Shown here one piece after another: positions 39,064-47,530 of a stretch of 64,000 bases of DNA (the first letter of the stretch is position 1; the number at the start of each line of letters is the position of its first letter). Source of the DNA: Asanoa siamensis (GTDB lineage: Bacteria > Actinomycetota > Actinomycetes > Mycobacteriales > Micromonosporaceae). The stretch is from assembly GCF_016862555.1 (NCBI RefSeq), contig NZ_BONE01000040.1:1-64000 (forward strand), read 5' to 3'. A program made the translations under genes and the position numbers. Below the pieces are notes generated by a model. That model was not told where the DNA came from. It saw only the letters and a list, made by a program, of their open reading frames with translations, and did not search any database.

Positions 39064-40674
39064 GTGCAATCCAACCCAGCCTGGCGATCACGTCGCCGCG
39101 GCCTGCTGCTGGCCCTCGGGGCCGGCGTAGCCGCCGCGGCGCTGGTCCTCGGCATGACCACCACCGGAGCCAGCGCGGCCACGCTGTTCGCCGACGACTT
39201 CGAGGACGGCAACTCGTCCGGGTGGACCACCAACGGCGGCACCTGGTCGGTGAGCAGTGACGGCTCCCGCGTGCTCCGCCAGAGCGGCACCAGCAGCGAC
39301 GCCCGCGCCCTGGCCGGCAGCACGACCTGGACCGACTACTCGGTGCAGGCCCGGGTGAAGCCGTTGGCCTTCAACGGCAGCAACCGGTTCGTCGCCGTGC
39401 TCGCCCGGGTGCAGAGCAGCACCAGCTACTACTACCTGGCGCTGCGCTCCAACAACACCGTCGAGCTCAAGCGTCTGGTCGGCGGCTCGTCGACCACACT
39501 GGACACCGCCTCCGTCGGCGTGAGCGCGGGCTCCTGGCACACGCTGCGGCTCGACGTCAGCGGCTCGACCCTGCGCGGCTACGTCAACGGCACCCTGCTC
39601 ACCGAAGCCAGCGACAGCCGGTTCAGCGGCGGGCGGGTCGGCGTGGCCACGTTCTACACGACGGCGAGCTTCGACGACGTCGCGGTGACCACGAGCGGCG
39701 GCGGCCCGGACCCGACGCCGACTCCCACAACGGAGCCGACCACCGGCCCGACGAACCCGCCGCAGCCCAACGTTGCGGACGGCTGGGCCTCCGTGAACGC
39801 CTGGGGCCAGAACGGCACCAGCGGCGGCGCCGGCGGCCCGACCGTGACGGTCACCAGCGCGTCGGCGTTCCTGTCGGCGATCGCCACGGCCGGCCCGCGG
39901 GTCATCCAGGTGCAGGGCATGCTCACATTGCCCGGCCCGATGCACGACGTGACGTCCGACAAGACGATCGTCGGGCTCGGCTCCGGCTCCGGTCTCACCG
40001 GCGGCGGGCTCAACATCGGCCTGCCGATCGACGACGACATCACGGCGCCGCCGTCGAACGCCGTACACAACGTGATCATCCGGAACCTGAACTTCCGCGG
40101 TTGGCCCGACGACGCCATCAACGTGCAGATGTTCAGTCACCACGTCTGGATCGACCACAACACCTGGACGACCGGGTCCGACGGCGGCGTCGACGTCAAG
40201 CGGGGCTCGTCGTACGTGACGATCTCCTACAACCACGCCGACGGCACCGACAAGAACATGCTGCTCGGCCACGACGACGAGAACGGCGCGCAGGACACCG
40301 GGCGGCTCAAGGTGAGCTACCACCACAACTGGTTCGACAGCACGAACCAGCGCAACCCGCGCGTCCGGTTCGGCGACCAGGTGCACGTCTACAACAACTA
40401 CTACAACGACACCGGCAACTACGGCGTCGCGTCCACGGAGAACGCCGGCGTGATCGTCGAGGGCAACGCCTTCGTCAACGTCGACGACCCGTTCCACTTG
40501 GGCGAGGCCTCGTCGGGTCCGGGCCGCATCGTCGCCCGGAGCAACTGCTTCACCAACTCGGGTACGGGCGAGGCGGGCGGCAGCGTCTCCGCCGTCCCGT
40601 ACGCGTACACCCTGCTGCCCTGTGCCCAGGTGCAGTCGACCGTCAGCGCGCAGGCCGGCGCGGGCCGGATCTGA
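39064..40674 (+). CDS. secreted pectate lyase, PL1, with N-terminal jelly-roll-like module (3 of 6)
   Basis: The 536-residue protein starts at GTG 39064 behind AAAGGAGG. It has a signal peptide (about 1-40, ending GASAA), a beta-sandwich module (about 40-215, DDFEDGNSSGWTTNGGTWSV), a Pro/Thr linker (about 215-235) and a PL1 domain with HHVWIDHNTW, DGGVDVKRGSSYVTISYN, DKNMLLGHDDENG and RNPRVRFG. Domain order and sequence match lyases 2, 4 and 5, indicating duplication. It is the first gene of the second lyase unit. Confidence 0.92.
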   Translation: MQSNPAWRSRRRGLLLALGAGVAAAALVLGMTTTGASAATLFADDFEDGNSSGWTTNGGTWSVSSDGSRVLRQSGTSSDARALAGSTTWTDYSVQARVKPLAFNGSNRFVAVLARVQSSTSYYYLALRSNNTVELKRLVGGSSTTLDTASVGVSAGSWHTLRLDVSGSTLRGYVNGTLLTEASDSRFSGGRVGVATFYTTASFDDVAVTTSGGGPDPTPTPTTEPTTGPTNPPQPNVADGWASVNAWGQNGTSGGAGGPTVTVTSASAFLSAIATAGPRVIQVQGMLTLPGPMHDVTSDKTIVGLGSGSGLTGGGLNIGLPIDDDITAPPSNAVHNVIIRNLNFRGWPDDAINVQMFSHHVWIDHNTWTTGSDGGVDVKRGSSYVTISYNHADGTDKNMLLGHDDENGAQDTGRLKVSYHHNWFDSTNQRNPRVRFGDQVHVYNNYYNDTGNYGVASTENAGVIVEGNAFVNVDDPFHLGEASSGPGRIVARSNCFTNSGTGEAGGSVSAVPYAYTLLPCAQVQSTVSAQAGAGRI

Positions 40675-40685
40675 GGAGGAATCAC

Positions 40686-42236
40686 ATGACAAGCACGGCA
40701 CGCCGGGGGCTCGTCGCGGTCGTCGCGGCCGCCCTGGCCGCGATCGTCGTCGCGTTCGGACTCGCCGGCACGGCCCAGGCCGCGACGATCTTCTCCGACG
40801 ACTTCAACGACGGCAACGCCAGCGGCTGGTCCAAGTCCGGCGGCGACTGGGCGGTGGCGACCGACGGCTCGCCGACGTTCACCCAGTCCAAAGCGGACAG
40901 TGAGCTGGCCCGCCAGTTCGCCGGGCAGACGAGCTGGACCGCGTACTCGGTGCAGGCCCGGGTCAAGCCGCTCGCGTTCAGCGGCAGCAACCGGCTCGTG
41001 GCCCTGGCGGCACGGTCCTCGTCGGCGACCAAGATGTACCGCCTGGCACTGACCAACGCGAACCGCGCCGAGCTCCAGGCGGTCGACGGCTCGTCGGTCA
41101 CGGTGATCGGCTCGGCGTCCCTGACGGTGTCGACCGGCACCTGGTACACGCTGCGGATCGACGCCAACGGCAGCACCATCTCCGGCTTCGTCAACGGCAC
41201 CCGGATCGGCTCGGGCAGCAACAGCGCGCACAGCGCCGGCCGCGTCGGCCTGGTGACCGTGTTCGCCTCGGCCCGCTTCGACGACGTGGTGGTCAGCAGC
41301 GACGGCTCCACCAACCCGACCGACCCGCCGACGGGGAACCCGACCACGCCGCCGCCGACCGGCGGCCCGACCACCCCGCCGCAGACCGGCCTGGTCGGCT
41401 GGGCCACCCAGAACGGCGGCACCAGCGGCGGCGGCAGCGCGTCGGCCACGACGGTCACCAGCGCCTCCGCGCTGACCAGCGCGGTCGGGGCGAGCGGCGC
41501 CGCGGTGATCCGGGTCAGCGGCACGATCTCCTGCTCCGGGATGATCCGGGTACGGTCCAACAAGACCATCCTCGGCAACTCCGGCGCGACGATCTCGGGC
41601 TGCGGCTTCACCGTCAACGGCGACCGCAACGTCATCATCCGCAACCTGACGTTCCGCGCCTGGGACGACGACGCCATCAACGTCGAGCAGTCGGCGACCA
41701 ACATCTGGGTCGACCACAACAGCTTCACCGACGGGTACGACGGCGCGGTCGACATCAAGCGCGGCTCCGACTTCGTCACGGTCTCGTGGAACCGGGTCTT
41801 CGGCCACGACAAGTCCATGTTGCTCGGTCACTCCGACGACAACGCGTCGCAGGACGTCGGGCACCTGCGGGTCTCGTACCACCACAACTGGTTCGACGGC
41901 TCGGGCACCCGGCACCCGCGGGTGCGCTTCGGCAACCCGGTGCACGTCTACAACAACTACTACTACAACAACGAGTACGGCGTGGCGTCCACGATGAACG
42001 CCGGCGTGCTGGTCGAGGGCAACTACTTCGAGGGCGTGGACGAGCCGACGCTGGTCGGCTACGCGGACTCGGACCCGGGCACCCTCGTGCAGCGCAACAA
42101 CGTCTTCGTCGGCTCCGGCTCACCGCAGAGCAGCGGCTCCACGGCCGGGATCCCGTACTCGTACCAGCTCGACAACGCGAACAACGTGAAGTCGATCGTC
42201 ACCTCGGGTGCCGGCGCCGGCCGGATCAACCCCTGA
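40686..42236 (+). CDS. secreted pectate lyase, PL1, with N-terminal jelly-roll-like module (4 of 6)
   Basis: The 516-residue protein has a signal peptide (about 1-32), the beta-sandwich module (about 33-205, DDFNDGNASGWSKSGGDWAV), a Pro/Thr linker and a PL1 domain with TNIWVDHNSF, DGAVDIKRGSDFVTVSWN and RHPRVRFG. Its PL1 start is shorter than in lyases 2 and 3, with an extra Cys pair (GTISCSGMIRV, ISGCGF). SD GAGGAGGA precedes ATG 40686, 11 bp after lyase 3, so the two are co-transcribed. A terminator follows. Confidence 0.92.
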   Translation: MTSTARRGLVAVVAAALAAIVVAFGLAGTAQAATIFSDDFNDGNASGWSKSGGDWAVATDGSPTFTQSKADSELARQFAGQTSWTAYSVQARVKPLAFSGSNRLVALAARSSSATKMYRLALTNANRAELQAVDGSSVTVIGSASLTVSTGTWYTLRIDANGSTISGFVNGTRIGSGSNSAHSAGRVGLVTVFASARFDDVVVSSDGSTNPTDPPTGNPTTPPPTGGPTTPPQTGLVGWATQNGGTSGGGSASATTVTSASALTSAVGASGAAVIRVSGTISCSGMIRVRSNKTILGNSGATISGCGFTVNGDRNVIIRNLTFRAWDDDAINVEQSATNIWVDHNSFTDGYDGAVDIKRGSDFVTVSWNRVFGHDKSMLLGHSDDNASQDVGHLRVSYHHNWFDGSGTRHPRVRFGNPVHVYNNYYYNNEYGVASTMNAGVLVEGNYFEGVDEPTLVGYADSDPGTLVQRNNVFVGSGSPQSSGSTAGIPYSYQLDNANNVKSIVTSGAGAGRINP

Positions 42237-42244
42237 CCTAGCGC

Positions 42245-42279
42245 GTGCGCGGGGCGGCCGGACCGGTCGCCCCGCGCAC
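42245..42279 (+). terminator. strong hairpin after lyase 4
   Basis: GTGCGCGGGGCG (42245-42256) and its exact complement (42268-42279) make a 12-bp stem with an 11-nt loop, 9 bp after the stop. The next SD (GGAGGA) comes soon after, so partial read-through is likely. Confidence 0.65.
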
Positions 42280-42293
42280 CGTCTGGAGGACGC

Positions 42294-43835
42294 ATGCGCA
42301 CCCTTCCGCTCGTGGCGACGGCCGCCGCCGTCGCCCTGGTCGCGACCGTCGCGTTGACCGCTCCGGCGGCCGCGGCCACCCTGTTCAGCGACGACTTCGC
42401 CGACGGCAACGCGTCCGGCTGGTCGACCTCCGGCGGCTCGTGGGCGGTGGCCACCGACGGCACGCCGGCCTACCGGCAGTCGAGCACCGCCGCGGACGCC
42501 AAGGCACAGGCCGGCTCGACGGCGTGGACCGACTACGCGGTGCGGGCCCGGGTCAAGCCGGTCGCGTTCGGCTCGTCCGCGCGGTCGGCCGGCATCGTCG
42601 CCCGGGCCCAGAACACGACGTCGTTCTACGCGCTGGTGCTCGTCGGGGCCGGCCGGGTGGAACTGCGCCGGTCCACCACGGTGCTCGCGTCGGCGCCGGT
42701 CACGGTGACGCCGGGCGCCTGGCACGAGCTGACGCTCACGGTGGCGGGATCGTCGCTGCGCGGGGCGGTCGGCGGCCAGCCGCTGGTGACGGCGACCGAC
42801 GGAGCGTTCGCGCGGGGCCGGGTCGGACTGGTCGCCTCCTACGCGAGCGCGGTGTTCGACGACGTGTCGGTGTTCACCGGCGGCGGGCCGGATCCGACGC
42901 CCAGTCCGACCGCGACTCCCACCGCCACGCCTGGGCCGCCGCCCCTGCCCGGTCAGCCGGACGGTTTCGCGAGCGTCGCGGGGCTCGGGTTGTCCGGCAC
43001 CACCGGCGGCGCTGGCGGGCCCACCGTCACGGTCACCACGGCCGCGGCGCTGGCGCAGTACGCGGGGGCGCCGACGCCGTACACGATCCTGGTCTCGGGC
43101 CGGATCGCGGTGTCCGACATGGTCACCGTGGTGGCCGACAAGAGCATCATCGGTGTGGGCTCGACGGCCGAGATCACCGGCGGTGGGCTGCAACTCGGCA
43201 CCACGACCCGGCCGGGCAACAACGTGATCATCCGGAACATCCGGTTCAGCGACGCGTCCGACGACTCGATCAGCGTCACGAACGGCGCGCACCACGTGTG
43301 GATCGACCACAACGAGTTCCTGCCGGGCTTCGACGGCTCGGTCGACGTCAAGCGGCAGTCGACGTTCGTGACGGTGTCGTGGAACCGGTTCTCGGGCACC
43401 GACAAGTCGATGCTGCTCGGCCACTCCGACTCGTACCCGGCGGACGTGGGATATCTCAAGGTGACCTACCACCACAACCTGTTCGACGGCTCGAACCAAC
43501 GGCATCCGCGGGCGCGCTTCGGCGAGCCGGTGCACGTCTACAACAACTACTACCGAAACATCGGCCTGTACGGCGTCGCGTCGACCGAGAACGCCGGCCT
43601 GGTGGTGGAGAACAACTACTTCGAGAACGTGGCGTTCCCGTGCCACTCGGTCGGCGGCTACGCGGAGAGCGGTCCGGGCCGCCTGGTCCAGCGGGGCAAC
43701 GCGTTCGTCAACTCGGGCCTGTGCGAGGCCGGAGGAGCGGTCCGGGAACCGTCGGACTTCTACGCGTACGCCCTGAGCCCGGCCACGTCCGTCCCCTCGG
43801 CAGTGACCGCCGGCGCGGGAGTGGGGAGGCTGTGA
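42294..43835 (+). CDS. secreted pectate lyase, PL1, with N-terminal jelly-roll-like module (5 of 6)
   Basis: The 513-residue protein has a signal peptide (about 1-28), the beta-sandwich module (about 29-200, DDFADGNASGWSTSGGSWAV), a Pro/Thr linker (GPDPTPSPTATPTATPGPPP) and a PL1 domain with HHVWIDHNEF, DGSVDVKRQSTFVTVSWN and RHPRARFG (Ala in place of the usual Val, catalytic Arg kept). ATG 42294 has GGAGGA six bases upstream. Its stop overlaps the next start by one base (TGATG). Confidence 0.92.
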   Translation: MRTLPLVATAAAVALVATVALTAPAAAATLFSDDFADGNASGWSTSGGSWAVATDGTPAYRQSSTAADAKAQAGSTAWTDYAVRARVKPVAFGSSARSAGIVARAQNTTSFYALVLVGAGRVELRRSTTVLASAPVTVTPGAWHELTLTVAGSSLRGAVGGQPLVTATDGAFARGRVGLVASYASAVFDDVSVFTGGGPDPTPSPTATPTATPGPPPLPGQPDGFASVAGLGLSGTTGGAGGPTVTVTTAAALAQYAGAPTPYTILVSGRIAVSDMVTVVADKSIIGVGSTAEITGGGLQLGTTTRPGNNVIIRNIRFSDASDDSISVTNGAHHVWIDHNEFLPGFDGSVDVKRQSTFVTVSWNRFSGTDKSMLLGHSDSYPADVGYLKVTYHHNLFDGSNQRHPRARFGEPVHVYNNYYRNIGLYGVASTENAGLVVENNYFENVAFPCHSVGGYAESGPGRLVQRGNAFVNSGLCEAGGAVREPSDFYAYALSPATSVPSAVTAGAGVGRL

Positions 43836-44815
43836 TGCGACTCGATCCGTTGTGGACGGCGTTGCCGGCGTCCGTCATGGCCATGGTCCTGGTGGCAAGT
43901 TCCGCTGGTTCGGCCGCCCAGCCGAGCGACGGCTTCGCCGCTGCCGCCGACGGGTTCGCCTCCGTGGCCGCCCTCGGTCTGTCCGGGACGACCGGCGGGG
44001 CCGGCGGGCCGACCGTGGTGGTCGACACGAGCGACGAGCTGCTCGAGACGATCGACACCATCGGACCCATGACCATCCAGGTGTCGGGGCGGATCACGAT
44101 CAGCAGCAAGCAGGGCGTCCGGCCGCACAAGACGATCGTCGGCGTCGGCGCGGCGCCGACCATCGCGGGCGGTGGCTTCGACCTCTACCGCTCGTACAAC
44201 GTGATCGTCCGGAACCTCACGTTCGTCGACGCGGAGGACGACGCCATCAACGTCGGTCGCGAGTCGCACCACGTGTGGATCGACCACAACACGTTCGTCT
44301 CGCCCGTCGACGGGTCGATCGACGTCGTGCGCGGCGCCGACTACGTCACCGTGTCGTGGAACCACTTCGCCACCACCGACAAGAGCATGTTGATCAGCCA
44401 CTCGGACGGGGCCGCGTCGACCGACGTCGGGCACCTCAAGGTGACCATCCACCACAACTTCTTCGACCGGTCGCGCCAGCGCCACCCGCGGGTGCGGTTC
44501 GGCGAGCCGGTGCACGTCTACAACAACTACTTCCTCGACAACGCGCTCTACGGCGTGGCGTCGACGATGAACGGCGGCGTGCTCGTCGAGGGCAACTACT
44601 TCTCGGGTGTGCCGTTCCCGTGCTTCTCGGCGAGCGGATACGCGGACAGCGGCCCGGGCCGCCTCGTCCAGCGCGATAACCTGTTCGTCGGCTCGGGCCC
44701 GTGCGAGGTGGCGGGATCGGTGGCCGAGCCGCGCGTCTGGTACGCGTACACCATGGACAGTGCCGCGGTCGTCCCCGCGCGGGTGACCGCGGGTGCGGGG
44801 GCCGGCCGGCTCTAG
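43835..44815 (+). CDS. secreted pectate lyase, PL1, single-domain (6 of 6)
   Basis: The 326-residue protein has a signal peptide (about 1-28, MRLDPLWTALPASVMAMVLV) and goes straight into a PL1 domain (VAALGLSGTTGGAGGPTVVV, HHVWIDHNTF, DGSIDVVRGADYVTVSWN, RHPRVRFG). Its PL1 part is closest to lyase 5 (shared VA.LGLSGTTGGAGGPTV), so it is probably a duplicate that lost the N-terminal module. SD GGGGAGG precedes ATG 43835. Its stop shares CTAG (44812-44815) with the opposing PmoA-family gene. Confidence 0.92.
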   Translation: MRLDPLWTALPASVMAMVLVASSAGSAAQPSDGFAAAADGFASVAALGLSGTTGGAGGPTVVVDTSDELLETIDTIGPMTIQVSGRITISSKQGVRPHKTIVGVGAAPTIAGGGFDLYRSYNVIVRNLTFVDAEDDAINVGRESHHVWIDHNTFVSPVDGSIDVVRGADYVTVSWNHFATTDKSMLISHSDGAASTDVGHLKVTIHHNFFDRSRQRHPRVRFGEPVHVYNNYFLDNALYGVASTMNGGVLVEGNYFSGVPFPCFSASGYADSGPGRLVQRDNLFVGSGPCEVAGSVAEPRVWYAYTMDSAAVVPARVTAGAGAGRL

Positions 44816-45600
44816 GCGATCTGCTCCCGGGTGAGCAGGCCGTCGGCGACCAGCACGCGGAGGCGTCGGGTGACCGGCGCCTCCGGCGTCACCACCAGCG
44901 GGCGGTCGAAGGCCAGCGCGGCGCACACACCCGGGTAGATGCCGGTTCGCACGAACCACCGGTCGTCGTCCGCGAGGCCCCGGAACACCAGTGTGTACGG
45001 CGTCTCCCCGCGGGTCAGCGCCAGCCACGGCGCCGCGCTGCCGTTGACCTGGTCCTCGCCCTCTGCGTCGGCGGTGAACACCTGGGTCTCGCCCGGCGCG
45101 GCCCGCCAGAAGAAGCCGCCGTAGCCCGCGCCGTCCGGGCGGCCGTTGGTGGCCGGGCTGCCCAGCGGGATCTCCCGCCGGGCGGTCAACGTGAAGTCGA
45201 CCGACAGCTCCCAACCCCGTCGGGCCCGAGCCGCCCGCAGGTGCCGTTCCTCCGTCAGCAGCACGCCGCCGTCCCTGTCGCGCCACTCCATCCGGTGCCG
45301 CAGCCCCTCGATCGCCGGGAGCCAGCCGGTGTGCACGATCGCGCCGTGGTCGTCGCGCCAGGTGTAGCCCTCGTCGCGGACGTAGGTGCGCCCGCCCCAC
45401 AGGTTGGTGCCCGCGACGTCCTGCATCGCGACCGAGACGCCCAGGTGCCAGACGTGGTCGTCGGGCGCGCAGTCGGTGACCGCGGTGCCGTGCAGGGTGC
45501 GCACCGGGTGCAGGTAGGGCCGCACGCCCTGGATCGCGTCGACGGCAGGGGTGACCACATAGGACGCGACCGTCACCCCGTCGACGGCGAGCTGGGTCAC
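44812..45600 (-). CDS. PmoA family (DUF6807) protein
   Basis: The 262-residue soluble protein has features of the PmoA/DUF6807 family: RPYLHPVRTLHGTAVTDCAP, DHVWHLGVSVAMQDVAGTNL with conserved His residues and WGGRTYVRDEGYTWRDDHG. Despite the name these are beta-sandwich proteins like galactose mutarotase-type folds seen in sugar catabolic clusters. The role is unknown. GTG 45600 overlaps the upstream stop (GTGA). It is the last gene of the operon and converges on lyase 6. Confidence 0.75.
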   Translation of the reverse strand: MTQLAVDGVTVASYVVTPAVDAIQGVRPYLHPVRTLHGTAVTDCAPDDHVWHLGVSVAMQDVAGTNLWGGRTYVRDEGYTWRDDHGAIVHTGWLPAIEGLRHRMEWRDRDGGVLLTEERHLRAARARRGWELSVDFTLTARREIPLGSPATNGRPDGAGYGGFFWRAAPGETQVFTADAEGEDQVNGSAAPWLALTRGETPYTLVFRGLADDDRWFVRTGIYPGVCAALAFDRPLVVTPEAPVTRRLRVLVADGLLTREQIA

Positions 45601-46403
45601 CCCTCCACCGTCTCGCGGTAGCCGCGCAGCGCCGCATCGAGCACCTCGTCACCCGGCCGGGCCCAGACCTCCGCCGAGAACACCTCGACCTCGACCGGGC
45701 CGGCGAAGCCGGCGGCGTCGACCGCGCGGCGGAAGCGGCGGTTGTCGACGCAGCCGTCGCCTGGCAGGCCCCGGCCGAGCAGCACGCCTGCCGGCAGCGG
45801 GGTGACCCAGTCGGCGACCTGGAAGCAGGCGATCCGGCGCTGGCGGCCCGCCCGGTCGATCTGGGCCCAGACCTGGTCGTCCCACCACAGGTGGTAGGTG
45901 TCGACCACGACGCCGACCGCGTCGACCGGGTGCGCCGCGGCCAGGTCGAGTGCCTGGCCCAGGGTCGAGACCACGCAGCGGTCGGCGGCGAACATCGGGT
46001 GCAGGGGCTCGATCGCCAGCTTCACGCCCGCCGCGAGGGCGTCCGGGACGAGGCGGCCGATCGCCTCGCCCACGTGCGCGCGGGCGGCGTCGATGTCGCG
46101 GCTGCCCGGCGGCAGACCGCCGGAGACGAGCACCAGGACCGGTGCGCCGAGCGTCGCCGCCTCCTCGATGGCGCGCCGGTTGTCGTCGTACCAGTCGGGG
46201 TCGTTGAAGAAACCACCGCGGCACAGCGAGGTGACCGCGAGGCCCGCGTCGCGTACCAGCGTGGCGGTCTTGTCGAGGCCGAACGCGGCGGTCTCCTCGC
46301 GCCACAGGCCGACGTTCTTCACGCCCGCGCGGACGCAACCAGCGACGAGGTCGGGCAGCGGCCAGTGCTTGGTGGTGGCCGAGTTGAGCGCGAACCGGGT
46401 CAC
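45597..46403 (-). CDS. sugar phosphate isomerase/epimerase family (TIM barrel)
   Basis: The 268-residue protein is an AP-endonuclease-2/xylose-isomerase-like TIM barrel: GVKNVGLWREETAAFGLD, VTSLCRGGFF, LAIEPLHPMFAADRCVVST (metal-ligand Glu and His), GVVVDTYHLWWD and FQVADW, ending VEVEVFS with another Glu ligand. Such enzymes epimerise or isomerise sugars, keto-sugars or inositols. GTG 46403 overlaps the DUF993 stop. Fits a second oxidative sugar pathway. Confidence 0.85.
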   Translation of the reverse strand: MTRFALNSATTKHWPLPDLVAGCVRAGVKNVGLWREETAAFGLDKTATLVRDAGLAVTSLCRGGFFNDPDWYDDNRRAIEEAATLGAPVLVLVSGGLPPGSRDIDAARAHVGEAIGRLVPDALAAGVKLAIEPLHPMFAADRCVVSTLGQALDLAAAHPVDAVGVVVDTYHLWWDDQVWAQIDRAGRQRRIACFQVADWVTPLPAGVLLGRGLPGDGCVDNRRFRRAVDAAGFAGPVEVEVFSAEVWARPGDEVLDAALRGYRETVEG

Positions 46404-47530
46404 TGGGCCACCCCCGCCGTCGCGAAGAACGCCCGGGCGCGGGCCGCGGCGAGGTCGGCGTCGGGCAGGACGCCCGCCGCGTCGGCCAGCCGGACCAGCG
46501 TGCCGAGGTGGGCGGGGGAGCGCCCGCTCTGCAGGCCGCCGACCATCGTGAAATGGCTCTGGTGGCCGGCCAGCCAGGCCAGGAAGACGATGCCGGTCTT
46601 GTAGTAGAAGGTGGGCGTGCCGAAGACGTGCCGCGCCAGCGGGACGGTCGGCGCGAAGATCTCGTCATAGCTCGCGGTGTCGCCGGCGTCCAGCGCCCGC
46701 AGCGCGGCGGCCGCCGGCGGGGCGATCGCGGCGAAGATGCCCAGCAGCGCGTGGGAAAAGCCCTCGGCGTCGCCCTTCACGAGTCGCGGATAGTGGAAGT
46801 CGTCGCCCGTGTAGAGCTTCACGCCCGCGGGGAGCCGGCGGCGCAGGTCGACCTCGAACGCCTCGTCGAGCAGCGAGACCTTGATGCCGTCGACCTTGGC
46901 GGTGTGCTCCCCGATCAGGGTTAGCACGGTGCCGACCGCGTCGTCGCCCCAGTAGCCGGCGAGCGCCGGGTCGAACATCTCGCCGAGCCAGTGCAACACG
47001 ACCGAGCCGTCGGCCTGGCGCAACAGGTCTCCGTAGACCTCGAGGTAGTCGTCGGCCGTCTTCGCGCTCGCGGCCAGGTGGCGGCTGCACATCAGCACCG
47101 GCGTAGCACCCGTCGCCTGGACGTCGCCGAGCTGTTCCGCGTACGCGGCGCGGACGTCGTCGAGGCTCGCCGGGCCCGGCGGCAGGTGGTCGGTGGCGAC
47201 GCCCGCGACGATCGGACCCGTGGCCTCGGTCGCGCTGCGCCGGATCAGCTCCTTCGTGGCCGTGTAGTCGAGGCCCATGCCGCGCTGGGCGGTGTCCATC
47301 GCCTCCGCGACGCCGAAGCCGTGCGACCACAGGTGGTGCCGGAAGGCGAGGGTGGCGTCCCAGTCGAGCGTGGCCGGCCGGCCGGGGGTGTTGTCGGCGG
47401 CCGGGTCGGCGACGACGTGCGCGGCCGCGTACGCGATGCGGCTCGTGAATCTCGCCGTGCCGGGCGTGGCGAAAGCGCGGCCCGCTCCGCTGAACGTGAA
47501 CGGCCCGTCGGGGAGGTTGACGGTGGTCAC
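46400..47530 (-). CDS. DUF993 family (dihydrodipicolinate-synthase-like) protein
   Basis: The 376-residue protein matches DUF993: SRIAYAAAHVVADP, DWDATLAFRHHLWSHGFGVA, AMDTAQRGMGLDY, GVATDHLPPG, HWLGEMFDPALAGYWG, KVSLLDEAFEVDLRRRLP and LYTGDDFHYPRLVKGD. The fold is a TIM barrel related to DapA-type aldolases, with a Lys in the KVSLLDE strand as Schiff-base candidate. The reaction is unknown; with the isomerase and oxidoreductase it could cleave a keto-sugar intermediate. GTG 47530 overlaps the preceding stop. Confidence 0.82.
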   Translation of the reverse strand: MTTVNLPDGPFTFSGAGRAFATPGTARFTSRIAYAAAHVVADPAADNTPGRPATLDWDATLAFRHHLWSHGFGVAEAMDTAQRGMGLDYTATKELIRRSATEATGPIVAGVATDHLPPGPASLDDVRAAYAEQLGDVQATGATPVLMCSRHLAASAKTADDYLEVYGDLLRQADGSVVLHWLGEMFDPALAGYWGDDAVGTVLTLIGEHTAKVDGIKVSLLDEAFEVDLRRRLPAGVKLYTGDDFHYPRLVKGDAEGFSHALLGIFAAIAPPAAAALRALDAGDTASYDEIFAPTVPLARHVFGTPTFYYKTGIVFLAWLAGHQSHFTMVGGLQSGRSPAHLGTLVRLADAAGVLPDADLAAARARAFFATAGVAQ

